A stretch of 64,000 nucleotides of DNA from Onthophagus taurus (lineage: Eukaryota > Arthropoda > Insecta > Coleoptera > Scarabaeidae): NCBI RefSeq assembly GCF_036711975.1, contig NC_091971.1, forward strand, positions 2,301,501 to 2,365,500. The letters are read 5' to 3'. The notes under the pieces were generated by a model, which worked only from the letters and a program-made list of their open reading frames with translations, did not search any database and was not told the origin of the DNA. Below are positions 33,621 through 48,100 of this stretch, piece by piece (position 1 is the first letter of the stretch; every line of letters starts with the position of its first letter). The position numbers and the translations under genes were made by a program.

Positions 33621-34095
33621 AATCTTCTACACGACTTTGAAATGTCAATTATACCGTGAAGGAATGTTATGTAGGGTTAGTTTTGTTTACAAACATTAAT
33701 TATAGCATGAAGTTTTCTGTAGTAATTAGTAATGGCAATTATAGTGTGAAAAAATTGCTAATTCAAGTGAAAAGTTTGTATCTGAAGAACCAAGAGTGAT
33801 ATCTCAAAACGGACTAATTTATTGGATAGTAGAAGCTTTAATTGATAATCTGTAATAGTTTCATAAAAAAATTCCATGATGTGGATTTTTCAGAAATTTT
33901 TAAATTAACACGAAATAATTGGCAAAAATTGCTATTTAACTGTAATACTTTTTATCTTAAGAACAAAGAGTGATATATATTTCAAAACGGACTTATTTAT
34001 TGGATAGTACAAGCTTTAGTTGATTTATTGGTACTAGGTTCATAACAATTTTCCAAGAAATTGATTATTCAGAAATTTTCGGTTCAAAACGTATT
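33621..34095. repeat. Direct duplication of about 170 bp
   Basis: Two copies (about 33745-33905 and 33915-34085) share GGCAAAAATTGCTA-like sequence, AAGAGTGATAT, TCAAAACGGACT(A/T)ATTTAT, TGGATAGTA(G/C)AAGCTTTA and TTCAGAAATTTT. No coding capacity. Confidence 0.65.
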
Positions 34096-36176
34096 AGTTT
34101 TAATCTAATCATGAGGCCATCAAGGTGTTGTCGAATACACTCCTTGTTTATATTAAGCTGAAACCCATTTCGTAATGTTTCTTACAACTGCTTAAGTGTG
34201 ATTTTAGGATTTTTTTCAACTTTAAGTGGCCCTTTGTCATTGTACGTGCCACGTGGTTCTTTCTTTATTTGATTGCGGTTTAATTGACACTGATGCCCGT
34301 TAAGTATTTCTAAAGTAAGCACACTCACACCCACCCTTAACAACCACTTAATTAATTTGACATCATTTTTTTGATTATAATAGAAGTCCTTTCAGATTCA
34401 AAATTGATTCCTATTAATTTTTTGTATATATAAACAATGCTTTTTTTATATAATTGTTTTTATTTCTATTTAAATACATGTCTGAAAGTCGATTCTTTAT
34501 GTAAAGATAGATCGACAACGCCAGGATAAAATATTTTCAATATTTTTTTAATGAAAAACGACAATAATAATGTATAATAAACTGAAAACGAGTAAAAAAG
34601 TCAACAAAATAAATTCTACGGGTCGCGTACACATATAAAAACTAGTTTTTTTTAGTTATTAATAAATTCCTCCGCGTTTATATTCAATTATGGGCAAAAA
34701 AATTTTATAAACGAATTTCTTTTATAATTTAACAAATACAATTCGCTTTTGCTGCGAGATTTTTGTTTGTCTCTATAAAATAAGTAGACCGTACATTTTA
34801 TTCTTTTATTGTTATTAATTTATGCTTAACATTAGTTTAATCTCACTGTTTTTTTTCTTTAAGTTCTTCTTTATTCTTTGTATTCATAAATAAATAGTTT
34901 ATTTTATAATATACATTTTTCGTTTCAATTTCCTTACACAAAGTTCATTTACTTCGTCGTCGACTAAAAAAGTAAAAACCATCGGATGTGCAATGTTTTG
35001 TTAAAAGATGTTTAATCCCCTTTCACAATTCAAGATATGCATAAATTTATTCAATTTTAATTTTCAAATTTTATCTTGTTATTTCCGTTCTGAAATTCGA
35101 GTTTTTTTGTACTAGTATTTACGTAGTCCTTTTATCGTTAAAGAAAAAACTAATAATTATGTAAAAATTGCACATACGATTAATTATTTCTTCTTTTTTT
35201 GTGTAATCAATCAATTTGTTAATAATTAGTAGTTTCCCACATACAAGAATTAGTAATATTTATAGATATATATCTTTTAAAACTTTTTTTTTGTTTTCAG
35301 TAATGCAGATAAAATGTTTTTTATTAAAATAATCTTAGAATCACAATGTTTTTATTTAAATAATTTTTTTATGGAAATTAAGATTATGTTAATAAAAAAC
35401 ACCGTTTTTTTTTGTTTTTGTCCTTTGTTAAAATGTACACGGAGATAATTTTTTCTTTTGGTCAGTAACATTCATTATTTCTAGCATAGTACGTCGTAAT
35501 CATAATAATACTTTGGTAATGTTAAATATATTTTTGTATATTCATTATTTATTTCTTTTTTTGGCAACAATGACTATTAATTAATAATAGCTTTTTTAAC
35601 AAAACAAAAAAAAACAAAAATTTCTACTTAAATAGATACTTATTTATAATATAGCTTTTTTTTAACAATAATAATATTAATTAGTCGTTCTTTTTTAATT
35701 ATTATCGACGAGAGCTTGTCTTTTACAATACTGATTAATTCTTCATCCATTGCATTTATTATTTTTTTATATTTAAAATCCTAAGTGTTCTGCCTTTTTT
35801 TGTCGTCCTGAAACATTTTCCTACTTCCTAAGGTTTTACAACAATAATTAATAATTTACTTAAATTACAGCGATCTTAATGAATTTATGATAAATTATCA
35901 CAGATAGGAATTAATTAAAGTAAATAAAAAACAAAATAACATTTTGAGAGTACTCAGAAATGATTAACCCAATTAACTTAAGAGGTTGGTTTCTTAAACT
36001 CAAAAAAAAAATTAAAATCTCGATTACAAATCCAAAAACCAACCGAAACAAATTAAATTAAATCCCACTCCTTAATCACGCCTAATCAAATCAAATTTTA
36101 TCCATTTTTGTTAATCGCTCAACTTGGGTACTCCATATTGAATTTTAACCTTGATATTTATTAACTATTCCTCCGG
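34096..36176. other. AT-rich intergenic DNA / 3' UTR of the large gene
   Basis: About 2 kb of very AT-rich DNA downstream of the minus-strand stop at 36177. Part is likely a long 3' UTR. No reading frame, repeat or RNA gene is recognisable. Confidence 0.4.
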
Positions 36177-39100
36177 TCAAACGTTCATAGCATAAAACAT
36201 CGGTTTTTGCGGATTTTGAGGCGACGTCGGAGATGTCATTGTAGAAGAATTATTCATTTGGCCGCAATCCTGAGGACTGACGCTCGCGGCACCTTCAGGT
36301 ACACCCCTTTCAGTGAACCGAGTGGAATTCGTTTTCGTCGGAGAATTCGGCATAGAACATTTTGAATGTTGACTGTCCGAATCTGTCAACGATAAACTAT
36401 CGGAAGAAGGGGGATATCTCGGATAACTGTGCCGATTAATTTTCGGATAAACCCCTCCATCTTGATACACCATACCGTTTGATGGTAAAGGTCTGGTCGC
36501 GTATCTTTGCGGATAAATCGAATAATTTGATGATGAAACGACAGAGGGCGTTTGAGTTGATCGAGCGGTTGATTGGTGAAATTGAGGACTTTCACTTCTT
36601 TGTTGATAAACAACTTGTTGTTGGCGTAAAATAGGTTTTGAATAATGATCTTCAACTCGGTACGCTTCAATGTAACGCTTATTGATTTGGTTTTGATTTG
36701 AAACGCGAGCGTAACATTCTTTTGGAGTGTTATAATAATTATGCTGATAACCTTCTATGTGATTATAAGGAATATAAACCATAGTTTGATGATAATTTTT
36801 TGATACTTCTTGTGGTGGGGGAGATAAAGGTCGTGAATTTCTTCCAATTCGAACAACTGATGAGGGATAAACTACGTTCATATTACGATAATTTATTTGT
36901 GTACAACGCTGATTTGTGCAATTTTGATATAAATTTTCTTCGATGTAACTAGATGGTCTAGATGGAGTTGAATATTGTACATAGGCCGCAGCACGTTTAT
37001 CATCATTATTTATTTGATTTGGATAAATGGGATAATTAACTTGCGGATTTCTTTTCATTTCAACATTTGCTTCCGAATAATACGGCCAAATTACTTGTTG
37101 ATTTTGATTTCTTGGTGGTGTGTTATTTGGTGGTTGCATTTGATTTTGAATTTGTTGAAGAATTTCAGTTGTTGACCCAAATCTTGGTTTAATTCCGCGT
37201 ACACTCGGTCGCCGATTAAAACCGTAATCATCATGTTCGTCATCTTCTTCTGTAGTTTCTGGTTGATATTTCTTTTTAATTCTTTCAATTCTTCCTGCGT
37301 CTTGTTGAACAAACATTGCTAATTCATCACCGGATTCGGATGCAGATGGAGTTCCTGCAATAACATCGGGTGCTATTTTTTTACAACCTTCTTCTTCATC
37401 TTTTCTTAAAACTTCGTCAATATCTTCTAAGCTATATTCGGTTCCAACGGAACTCGCCATCGACGTTCTATCCCCGATAACTTCCGGTCCGTTATTAATA
37501 TGATAATAATCTTCATTCAAACCAATTCCGGAAACGCAAGCTGTTAAAGGAACCAAAGTTGATAAAAATTGTTTTCTAGATTCCGTCGCTGGATTTATTT
37601 TCAATGAATTCGTATCTTGTACAAACTCTTCGTTTCTCGTTCCATTTCCTAAATCCGGCGCTGTTAAATGCAATTTCGTATCGATATTTTGAATATCTGG
37701 TTTAGTTTTTGAAAATAAGTCGGTAATTTTTTTATAAGTCGAAGACATTGAAGAATTTGAACTTGCCGTTGATGATGATGAGGGGGAAAAACTCTTATCA
37801 ACATGACCCATGTGTTTATTTGCGTTTACTTCCGGTGAATTTCGTGCTTCTTCACCTGGAGGACTAGCTCTTTGTTGTTGTTGAAGTTCATCTACAACAT
37901 TAGTGACTATTTCGCTATCATCTACATCACAGGTTAGTTGTTTTATTCTTTCTACGAGGGAATTATCGGTTTTTTGAGTTAATTTTTTATTTTTTGGATC
38001 ACCACGAATTAACGATCTCCGTAAAGTGTTACGTTCAATAGCTCGTCTAGAAATTAAAAAATTATATTAAAAAGGTTTGAAATTTTAAACAAATTAATTA
38101 TCACACCAACCTAATTGATTCGTCGGTATCCCCACTTTGAATAATTTGGGGTAATTTCGATCGTTTTGCTTCTTCGAATGCCTTCAAAGATTCCGCAGTA
38201 ACCAAATATTGATTATTTACCGTTTCTTCGACTTTTCCTGGCGGTTTTGTGCACGGAAATAATTGCCGAACTGCTGAATTCGGTTTTAAACTGTTATTCG
38301 AAATTAAAACGTGATTACCGAGCTTAAAAGTGAGCATCATTTCCGTCGATTCGTTTGGATTTTGACTAATTACAGAACTTTCTTTAGTTTCGTCCGGTTT
38401 CTGATGAGCCATTTCTTCTTGAACTTGAACATCTGGCGCGCCATCGCAAACGTCCCTTTGTTTCGGTGTTGTTTGATTTTCTTTAGATTCGATAAAACGT
38501 ACAGAGCGTTTGTTTGTTCCTTCGTCATCTGATGTTATGTTTTCAGACTGTTTAAAAAAAAATTGATTTATTTTACTTTTTTTTCCTTAAATAATAAAAT
38601 TTACCTGGTGTAAATCTTGGTTTTTATTTAAATTAGTTATTGTATTATTTTCAGTACTTGTTTGTTTCCATAAACGACCCCCTTTTAAAATTCCGCTAAT
38701 AGGAGATCCACTAGGAGGTACACTAGGTGTTATAGAAGGGGCAGGTGAAGGACTTTGTGGTTTTTCTTCGGCCTCTTTCATAATTTGACGTTCACTAACA
38801 GTCGTCATTGTTACCGTTTCTAAAATATAACGTTGACCTTCATCATTTATTTCTGAAAAAAAGAAAAAATATATAATTATAAATCATAAAACAATAAAAA
38901 TTGATGAATTATATAAAAAATTAGGTTAGAAATAATGACAGTTATCATTTATGGTGTGGTGACATTGTCGCGTTTTCAAACGAACTTCATATCTAACCAA
39001 AGACGATTATGATATGACAGATATTATTTAAAACGATGCAATGGTTATAACATTCAAGATCATCTTAAAGGTTTGTTTTATATCAATTTTTAAATTCTCA

Positions 39101-42100
39101 AAATAAAAATATTTTAAACTAAACCGTAAAAATCGTTTATGCGAGAAAACTTCATATTATTAAATTAAACGAACTTCATATCTAACCAAAGACGATTATG
39201 ACAGATGTCATTTAAAACGATATAAAGGTTATAACGTTCAAGATCATCTTAACAATTAATAAATTAATAAAATAAAAATAAGTATTTTAAACTAAATTGT
39301 AATCAACTCAGTTAAAACAAATATTTTTTAAAACGTTAAATAAAATTATTTTTGTTTATAAAAATCGTTTACGCGAGAAAACTTCATTTTATTAATATAA
39401 ACGAACTTCATATCTAACCAAAGACAATTTTGACTTAACGACAAATTGACATTAATGACAAGATACAAGAAGAGGTTATGTTTTAAAATTCAAAGTTATT
39501 TATTTTAATAACAACATATTTCGCAGGAGAGAACTAAGGTTATATTATTAAAACAAATCATCCTAATAAAATTCCAATGTCCTTTTTCAGAAAATCAATA
39601 CCTTTCGTCTTTTTTACGTGGGCGAACTTTATACCTGTAGCGAAATTGTGGGGGAGTTTATACCTGTAGTCACCCCTTTAAAAAGCTATACGCGGTTAAA
39701 TATAACTTGTTTTCTAAAAGTTAACCTACCTAAAACGATTTGGGAAGGTCACTAAATCAATTTTGCGCGCAATCCGTAGAGAGTGCTATAAAGGGATGTT
39801 ATTTTCAAGCGAAGCGAGAGATTTTTAAGGTAACTCCGGGTTCGTTTCAAACTTTACACCCACCATCCCGTGGAGTGATTGTGTATCGTAACGTTCGTTC
39901 GGCTAAAAACCGTCGGAGATTAATCGTCCAAGTTTAACGTGGGGTGCTTATCGCTTCCAGGTCGTATATGAGCAATTTATTAAGAGATTAACTCGAAAAC
40001 CCGTCAGGGATGGCGAGTGACGAGAATCTAGTTCAATATAATATGTCGATGATAGATGATTAATTACCTTTTCAAACTTTTATGAAAAAAAATAAATATA
40101 ACGTTTGTCGAAAATGTTGGGTAAAGTTAATAAAACAATAATATAAATTTAAGTGGTATTTCCCCACATTTCCACGAAGGGAGCTGTTAATCAAGTCGAT
40201 CATCTACGATTCAACGAGTTTCCTGCTTGAAACCACGTTTAATTAAATTTGAAGTACGAAATATATAGTCATCTAAATTACATGAAGCAAAAGTTAATTT
40301 AAAAAGTTTTAAAAGCTTATTTTATAGCATTTATTTTTTAGTTTTAAAAACAAACCTTCTGCAGGAGGCGTTGTAGGGGTGGTTTGTTGGCTCTGATCGG
40401 TTTTCTCTTTTCCTTCAACATCCCGTATTTGTTCATCTGATGGTGTTTCAACGATTTCTTCGTTATCCGATAATGATTCTCCTAAAATAAAACTTAATAT
40501 CATGCTTGTACTTAATTTATGGTGCAAGATTAAAATCGATTAATGATAGTTGTAAGGATAAAAGGGTGTCGGATCTTGGAGTGGTGGTGATAAGAAATAG
40601 GGACACGTTTCAAGAGGGATAATGGTGAACCTACTTTGACATCGTTAGAATGCAGCCTGCACACAACAGGTTGCATATCTAAAGGTGGAGCTTTACGAAG
40701 TCGAAGGGGGCTATTTGGGAGGCTTTAAGGTAGCAGCTTTCGTGTAAATTCAGTCGGGTAACACCTGTGCGAGAGAGTTTCTAAATTGGATCGGTTTAAC
40801 TTACTACAAAGAAAATCCGGAGATAGAAAGCTACTTGAAATGTAATTTTAATTGGTGAAAGAAAATAAATAAAAATTATATTATTAATAATGTTTTTTAG
40901 GAACTTTTATTATTTAGGTGTTAACGCACTGTCGTTGCTATGGAGATTTGAAATAAAGTGACAGTGACGTAAACTTAACCTTAAATTATTTTTAATTTTA
41001 TTGTTAATATTTTCCTCTTCTTTGTAGTAACCGGAATTAAATTTCAAATCGATTAATGTACATGATTTTTGGCGTGTTTCCGGTCGATTAGGTGCCTCTT
41101 TTGTCGTCGTCGCTTTACGGTTTAACTGGGTTGAACCAACCCGGTTGTATTTTCCGACACAACAAAGACGACGGTTTGTTAAAAATAACTAAATCAAAAG
41201 TCTAATGTAGACCAACAATAAAAAAATTCTTCTTTTAAAAAGTTTCTTTTTATTTCCCACCGACTACAATAACCGTGCGAACCAATTTTACCTTCGTACG
41301 TTGTTACGAAGTTAATTACCGGGGAAATCTTGTTTTACTAATTAATTAAAAATAAATAGATTCGAATGGGAAATCGGTTTTCACTTGAAACACAAAAAAA
41401 GTAACTTCGTAATATGAGAAAATGACATTGACATTTTAGGTTAAGATGTATTTGACATATCATTTTTAGGTTATTCTAAACTAAAGTTTTTTCGCAGAGT
41501 ACATTTTAATGGGTTGTAATGGCAGTGAAATGAAGTAAGTAGTACCTTTAATAGTAATATTTTTAATCGCGGGGGTATAGAATATCCTGGCCGAAGAGAA
41601 CATTTTCTAGTACAAAAAGGATGTTATCTCTACGGGATATTTCGTCGTAATCGTAGCACGGATAAATAAAAACGTTCGAAAAACCGCATACGTAACTCGA
41701 AACTGAGTCACAACGGGCTCGTTATCGTAACCCCGTTTATCCCACCTGTTACATATTTACGAAAAGATATCGCGAATGAACAATAGTCGTCCGCATTGTC
41801 TAAAAAAAGCAACGTGATAAATTTGGAATGTTATCTTTATAAAAAATATTTAAAAACAATTTTTTCTCTTTATTAATAAATAATTAAATAAACTGTGTAT
41901 AATAAATTTAATTAACAAGTTATAACTAGTTATCGAGACCCATTTAAACGATAATTGGTACGAGTATATACAGTCAAATGGAGCTCGTAAATAACGAGGC
42001 GCTCCGATGCAAAAGCCCTCCGTTCAGTTCTGTTCCAATATTATACCCTCCGCACTTGTGACGATCAGAGAGATTTTGCGGATTTAATTAGACGAAACTG

Positions 42101-45100
42101 CGTTAAACTGCCACAACAACAACAACATCCGACGTATTTTACGCGTTGTTATTACGTTATTAGCTAAGCAACGAGATTTGAAAGTGAAACTGCAAAGCGT
42201 TTGGGGTTATGAAACAATTTTAGACCGGATGTTAACGATTTCTGTTAGAATTTTTCAAATGGATCGATTTCTAGATGCAAGGAAACCATTAGCATAATTA
42301 TTTTAATGTTTTAATTTGTGGTAATTTTCTGCGTAAATTAGAGTAAATAGCGTTTGTTGTATCATATACAGTATATAAAATCCGTATTCGAACACCCTCC
42401 GATATATTAGAAAATGACGAATTATTCAAGAATGGTAGTAGATATTTCAAATATTTTTGATGATTAGTTCTGCTTTTACACTAGCACTGTCACTAGAACT
42501 AACACAAGAACTAGAACTAGAATCATTCGGGTTTAGCCGTCTTGAGAGACGTGCTGCTAAATCCGAATGTTTCTAGTTCTAGTGTTAGTTCTAGTTTTAC
42601 ACTTGCACTGCCTCTAGGACTAACATTAGACCTAGAACTGGAAACATTCGGATTTAGCCGCACGTCTCTCAAGACGGCTAAACCCGAATGATTCTAGTTC
42701 TTGGTCTAGAGCTGTATAACAATTATAACTAGAACTAACACTATCACTACTATCAAATCTCACAGATCTGTCATAATTTTAATTTAGTTGCGCCATCTAT
42801 TAGTAAAAAAGTGTCTTATTTATTTTATTAGTTTTTAATAATAATTAATTATTTACTTCGTGTAATTTGGTGTAATCTAACCTAAAACGTTACTTTATAA
42901 TCTGCAAAAATGTTTTATTGTTTAAATTCAAATCGGTTTGGAAAAAACTATTTTTTTTTCATTAACCTCATTTTCAACAAACGTCATTTTCAAATCGACA
43001 ATTTTAGAAGAAACGTATCAAGAAAAGTGTTTACCGAGGAAACTTGAAATTAGGTCTGATATAACTCAAAACCTTTCTTTATAATCGTAAGAAGTTTTAT
43101 TTCTTAAATCCAAACTGATTTGGAGAAAACATTTTCTTCTTTAACCTCACTTTCAACAAACGTCAATGTCAACACGGCGATTTTTATTAACCTCACTTTC
43201 TTTCTTCAGAATCCGATACTTTCTAGTTCTAGGTCTAGTGTTAATTCTAGTTTTACACTAGCACTATCCCATTAGAACTAGAAACAACATTCGGGTTTAG
43301 CCGTGCGTCTGAAGACTTCTTTTATATGACTTTAAAGTTTTTTGAAAAAACCTGTGCTTAAGAATCAAGATGGGACAAAACACTATTAAAAATTTTATAT
43401 AACAGCAGTTATCTACACAAAAATACAATATTGTGCCCTATTCGAATAAAGTTTTTATAATAGTTGACATTTGACATAATAGTTTAATTATTACCAACCT
43501 ACTTCGTTTTCCCCAATGCTTCCTCCAAAATTAAAAATCTAAATATTTCTTCTTATTATAAGTTGCTTCTTACACAAATTCGATTATAAAAACGTTTACA
43601 GACTTCAAACACGGTGTAAGTACATGAATTTTTATGTTTAGTTTCCGTTATAAAACGTGAACGTGTGAGCTGCATTCTAAATGTTTTTTGTTGACCAAAT
43701 TCTTAGAAAGACCATGACCTATGAATCGAATTTATGTCCCAATTCTAAAACGTTTCTAACATACAATTTTATTTTACAATTTATAAAAAGTTTCGTTACG
43801 AAAACTTCAATATTCAAACCTGGTTAAATTAGAGCGACATCGAGCTAAAGAAACTCGGTATAAAGCGCTTTGAACTTTGAAATTGGCCAAGTACCAGCGA
43901 TGAAATGTTTGTCGAATCGAGCGCAAACGAAAGATGTGTTTACTGTATACGTTTAAAGTTTTTTGTTTTGTATTTTATTTTCTTATTTATTTCTTTTTTC
44001 GGTACGTGTATATTTTGTAAGGTTAAAAATTCTCGGCATCGATATTTTTACTTTCCAGGAGAGGTGATCCAAAATACGCGTTTTTCGCGTAAACACCGCC
44101 GCGATATTCATCGTTCCGAGAGTTTTGCAAGATCATATTATACGGCGTAGCGGAAAATATATTTTTAGAAAATTGGGGGAAACCGAATTGTAAATCGAAA
44201 CTTGTTTCAGGTTAAGTAATTGAAAATTTTCCAATTAAAATCGCAAAATAATGGCGATGTTTGTGGCAGAACGTTTCCTTCGTTTTACTGTGTAAATAAG
44301 CAAAAATCTTTGGCGATTAACGATATCAAGGTCGTTGGTAATTGCCGACCAATTAAATAGTCGAGTTCATTTGCGATATGAATCACGGTTTTATTGCAAA
44401 AGATCCTTTTATGCATAAACGATGAGATTTATAATATTTAAGTTTCATTAATTCAAGGAGTTATTTGGTCCAATTATTATGATTCAAGAAATACACTCAT
44501 TGTAATTGGACAATACCATAACGGTATTTTATATATCAACAATTCGTCTAAATGAAAAACAAAAAACATAACTGCTTCGAATAATTATGGTAATTTTAGC
44601 CCATTGTGTTGTTGTGTAGTCTTGAAGGACCACTCATTCGAAACATCTTTATTGTCATTTTTCCAAGAAAATTGTCTCCAAAATATATTTCTCTTTGTTT
44701 ATTTTCATTACAAGAATCAATAAAAATGATGTTTGTTTTGAACAAATATACTGGGAATTTCATATAACTCGAAATATATAAATGCAGTAACCATGGTTAC
44801 GAAACTACTATGTATAGTTCATTTTTTTTCTATAATACCTGTCAAATTGTTGTAAAGTTGGCAAAACTAACAGGAAGTTTTGTTATATGATGTTTTGAAA
44901 TAAATATGTCACACTGACGTTTATTTGACTCTGCTGACGTTTAAGCTTTCGTTATTCAAAAAGAAAACGTGCATAAAAAAATGTTGTGGGTGTGTATTTG
45001 GCATTTATTTACCTACAAAAGGTGTTTTGTTCTATTTAATTACTATGTAGCACGTTTTTACAATAAATATGTACTTGGTTAAAATCTTCTGAAGTATTTA

Positions 45101-48100
45101 TCTAAAAATTTATTAGTATTTTAACCTCAATTATTTAGTTACTGAAAATGTTACTAAAAATCAGGAAAATAACATAAATTTTATAAGGGTCCTAGATAAT
45201 ACCAACAGAAACCCTAAAAAATTTACATTGACAAGTATTATAGAAAAAAAACGAACTATACTTGCATTCTCACATAAAATGTAACATACCTTAAAAGTAT
45301 TGGGCAGTTTTGCAAAAGAAAAGTTTTGCTTGTAAACGGTGACGTCTTTATGATAACTCTGAGTTTCCGTCTTAAGACACTCGGCTAAACCCGAATGTTT
45401 CTAATTCTAGGTCTTGTGTTAGTTCTAATGATAGTGCTAGTGCAAAACTAGAACTAACACTAGACCGAGAACTAGAAACATTCGGATTTAGCCGCACGTC
45501 TCTCAAGACGGCTAAACCCGAATGATTCTAGTTCTTGGTCTAGTATTAGTTCTAGTTTTAGTTCAATAAAAATATGCAACATAGTGATATTTTATGCTGA
45601 CTAGCGCTATCTATCACCTACCAGTCGTCTTAAGAGAAGTACGGCTAAACGAAATGTTTCTAGGTCTAGTGTTAGTCTAGTTTTATTAGTCGTTCAGCGC
45701 TAGATTGTTGTATATTTTTATTGAACTATATGAAATTATATTGACATGTTGCATTTTATGTGTGACAAATTAAGTAGGTACATCCTGGTTTCTATGGAAT
45801 AATATTTTTGTGTATTGTATCTTAAGTGAAATTTACTGTAAATGAACTCGCGAATACTATACATATATCTTGTATCTGTTAGGGATGTTTGTAACGAGAA
45901 CTCGAGTTCTAGTGTTACACGCTCGAATGAAAAATGTGGATTCAGCTTCAAATACAAACCATTATTTTTACATAAATTTCCTTACATGACTTATTACATT
46001 CGTTTTATCGTATTGAAGATGTAATACGAACTTCTACCTAACCAACGCTGGTCGATTATTGATTGTGAACTCAGATGCCCATTAATCAGAGATTGTAACG
46101 ATATTTTGGATCGCCATAGAATTCCATGTACTTTAAATTTATCGATGCCCACAAATGGTGAATATTCTGAACATTCATTTAGGAATTATGAACAGTTTCA
46201 GAGTTATCTATATAATTTCGCGGTGCTTAATTTATGATATTCCGGATATTGATCTGAACGTTTCCTTAATTCTGGCATTGTTAATTTTTTGATAATTAAT
46301 ATATTATAAGAAAGCGAATTTTTCCATCTTGACTGACATACAACATTGTATTTATGGAGAAAAGATCGCGATAGATTTATTTAGATCTGAATATCACGAT
46401 TTCTATAAGCAGCAATAATAATAATGTTCAACCTCAGACCGATCATGTGTCAGGCTATGATATATGCAGATGATGTAGTCTTCATCGCAGACTCAAAGAG
46501 AAAATTGTAATTGGTCAGAAACTCTAAAGGAGAGGGGCATGATGTTGAATAAGGTGAAGAGTCAAGTTATGACAGAGGGAGAGATGGATAACATCTACAT
46601 CAAATGTAATTGTCAACTTCTAACCCTGGTCAGCAGCTATCAATATCTGGGCACGACAATCCACCAGATGGGCAAACTTATTGAAAAAGGTTAGAAACAG
46701 AGTGGACAAAGCTACTAAAAACTACTATACCCTCAAAGAATAAACTTTTTCTTATTATTTACGCAATCTACCAACATTAAAAACAAGAATGAAGCACGAT
46801 ACAACATTTAGCAGTCGATTTATTGGAAATTGATAATTTTAAGGTTTATGATGACGTCACATAAAGTTACAAGATTAAATCACGATTAAAATCAAGCTGT
46901 TGAATTGAAGTTGGTCTTCTCCTACTGGGCTACCAATGGAAATTACGCTTTAAAATGTAATGCGATTTAACCCTTGGTACACACTGAGACTACGAAGAGA
47001 GTCCCAGAAATAACGACATGACCTATAGAAGGCGGTTGAGGTTTGAAAATAATTACTGTGGTCCAGCAGCTCAACCTTGTACGGGATAATTTGAAAGGCA
47101 AACTAAATTGTACTCTGAGGTGCCTGCTCCTTCGTGTATTAATAATCAAATATAAACGTGTACAACGAGTGATTAAAACGAATTTCCATAAAATGTTTTC
47201 ATTGAAAGAAAAAGGTACTGAATAGAAAAGCAATGATGATGTTGATGAACATTTTAAATTATTTACGTCAAAGTAATGAAAATTTAGTGAAACTATTCTT
47301 GATGAAGTAAGAATTTTAATGTTATTACCCCTTAACCTCAAGGATAACTTATTTAGAGAACTGATGAAGCTTGTGGGGTTTCAATAGCAACTGTGTACCG
47401 TATAAAAGCGCGATTTAAAGACACGGAACGCCAAGGCTCTTCAATATCATCACCCCATAAATCGGCCAAAAACTAAATCAGATGATGTCGATGATTTTGT
47501 GTACGTCGGAAAATGCAATCAGAAATGGCATTTGGAGGATTTAATGTGCCACTAATACAGCCTTTTACAACTATGTTTAAACAAGTTTAAGTTTATTACA
47601 CAATAAAAGGAGAAGTCTCAACTACTGGTAACGTTGTAATTTTGTAATAGGTAACCTTCTAGTGACAGTCTAATTACACGCAAATTCACTTAAAGCTCGG
47701 GTGTCGAATGGGGGAACGTTGCAGGTTGCAGGAAACGGAAACGTTCCTCTCCGGTTGTTGCAAACTCGCGGATTTAAACGTGAAGAGGGGTAACGGGCAC
47801 GAAAAACCGGGCGCGTTCCTTCGTGAAGCCAAATAACATCTTTACACCGGTAGTATATTTTCTTAGTTTACTTATTCGATGAAAAAGGATGTGGAAAAAA
47901 AAGGAGTATAAAAGCAGGAAGGACAAAAAGGATTCTTTTAGTTAAATTGGGTTTTATTTTTCAAGTTTTTAAATCAGCTATCAATTTGGGAGGTTATAAA
48001 TGTTTATGAAAAAGATTATGTCAAAATGACATTTCATAAATAATTAATTCGAAATATAAACAGTGCTACCAACATTATAATCTGATTTAGGAAACGTCAA

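Noticed and set aside
43905..44150. 81-codon plus frame inside intron 1 of the large gene
   Set aside because: Hydrophobic run followed by basic residues, no family, no conserved motif; treated as chance.
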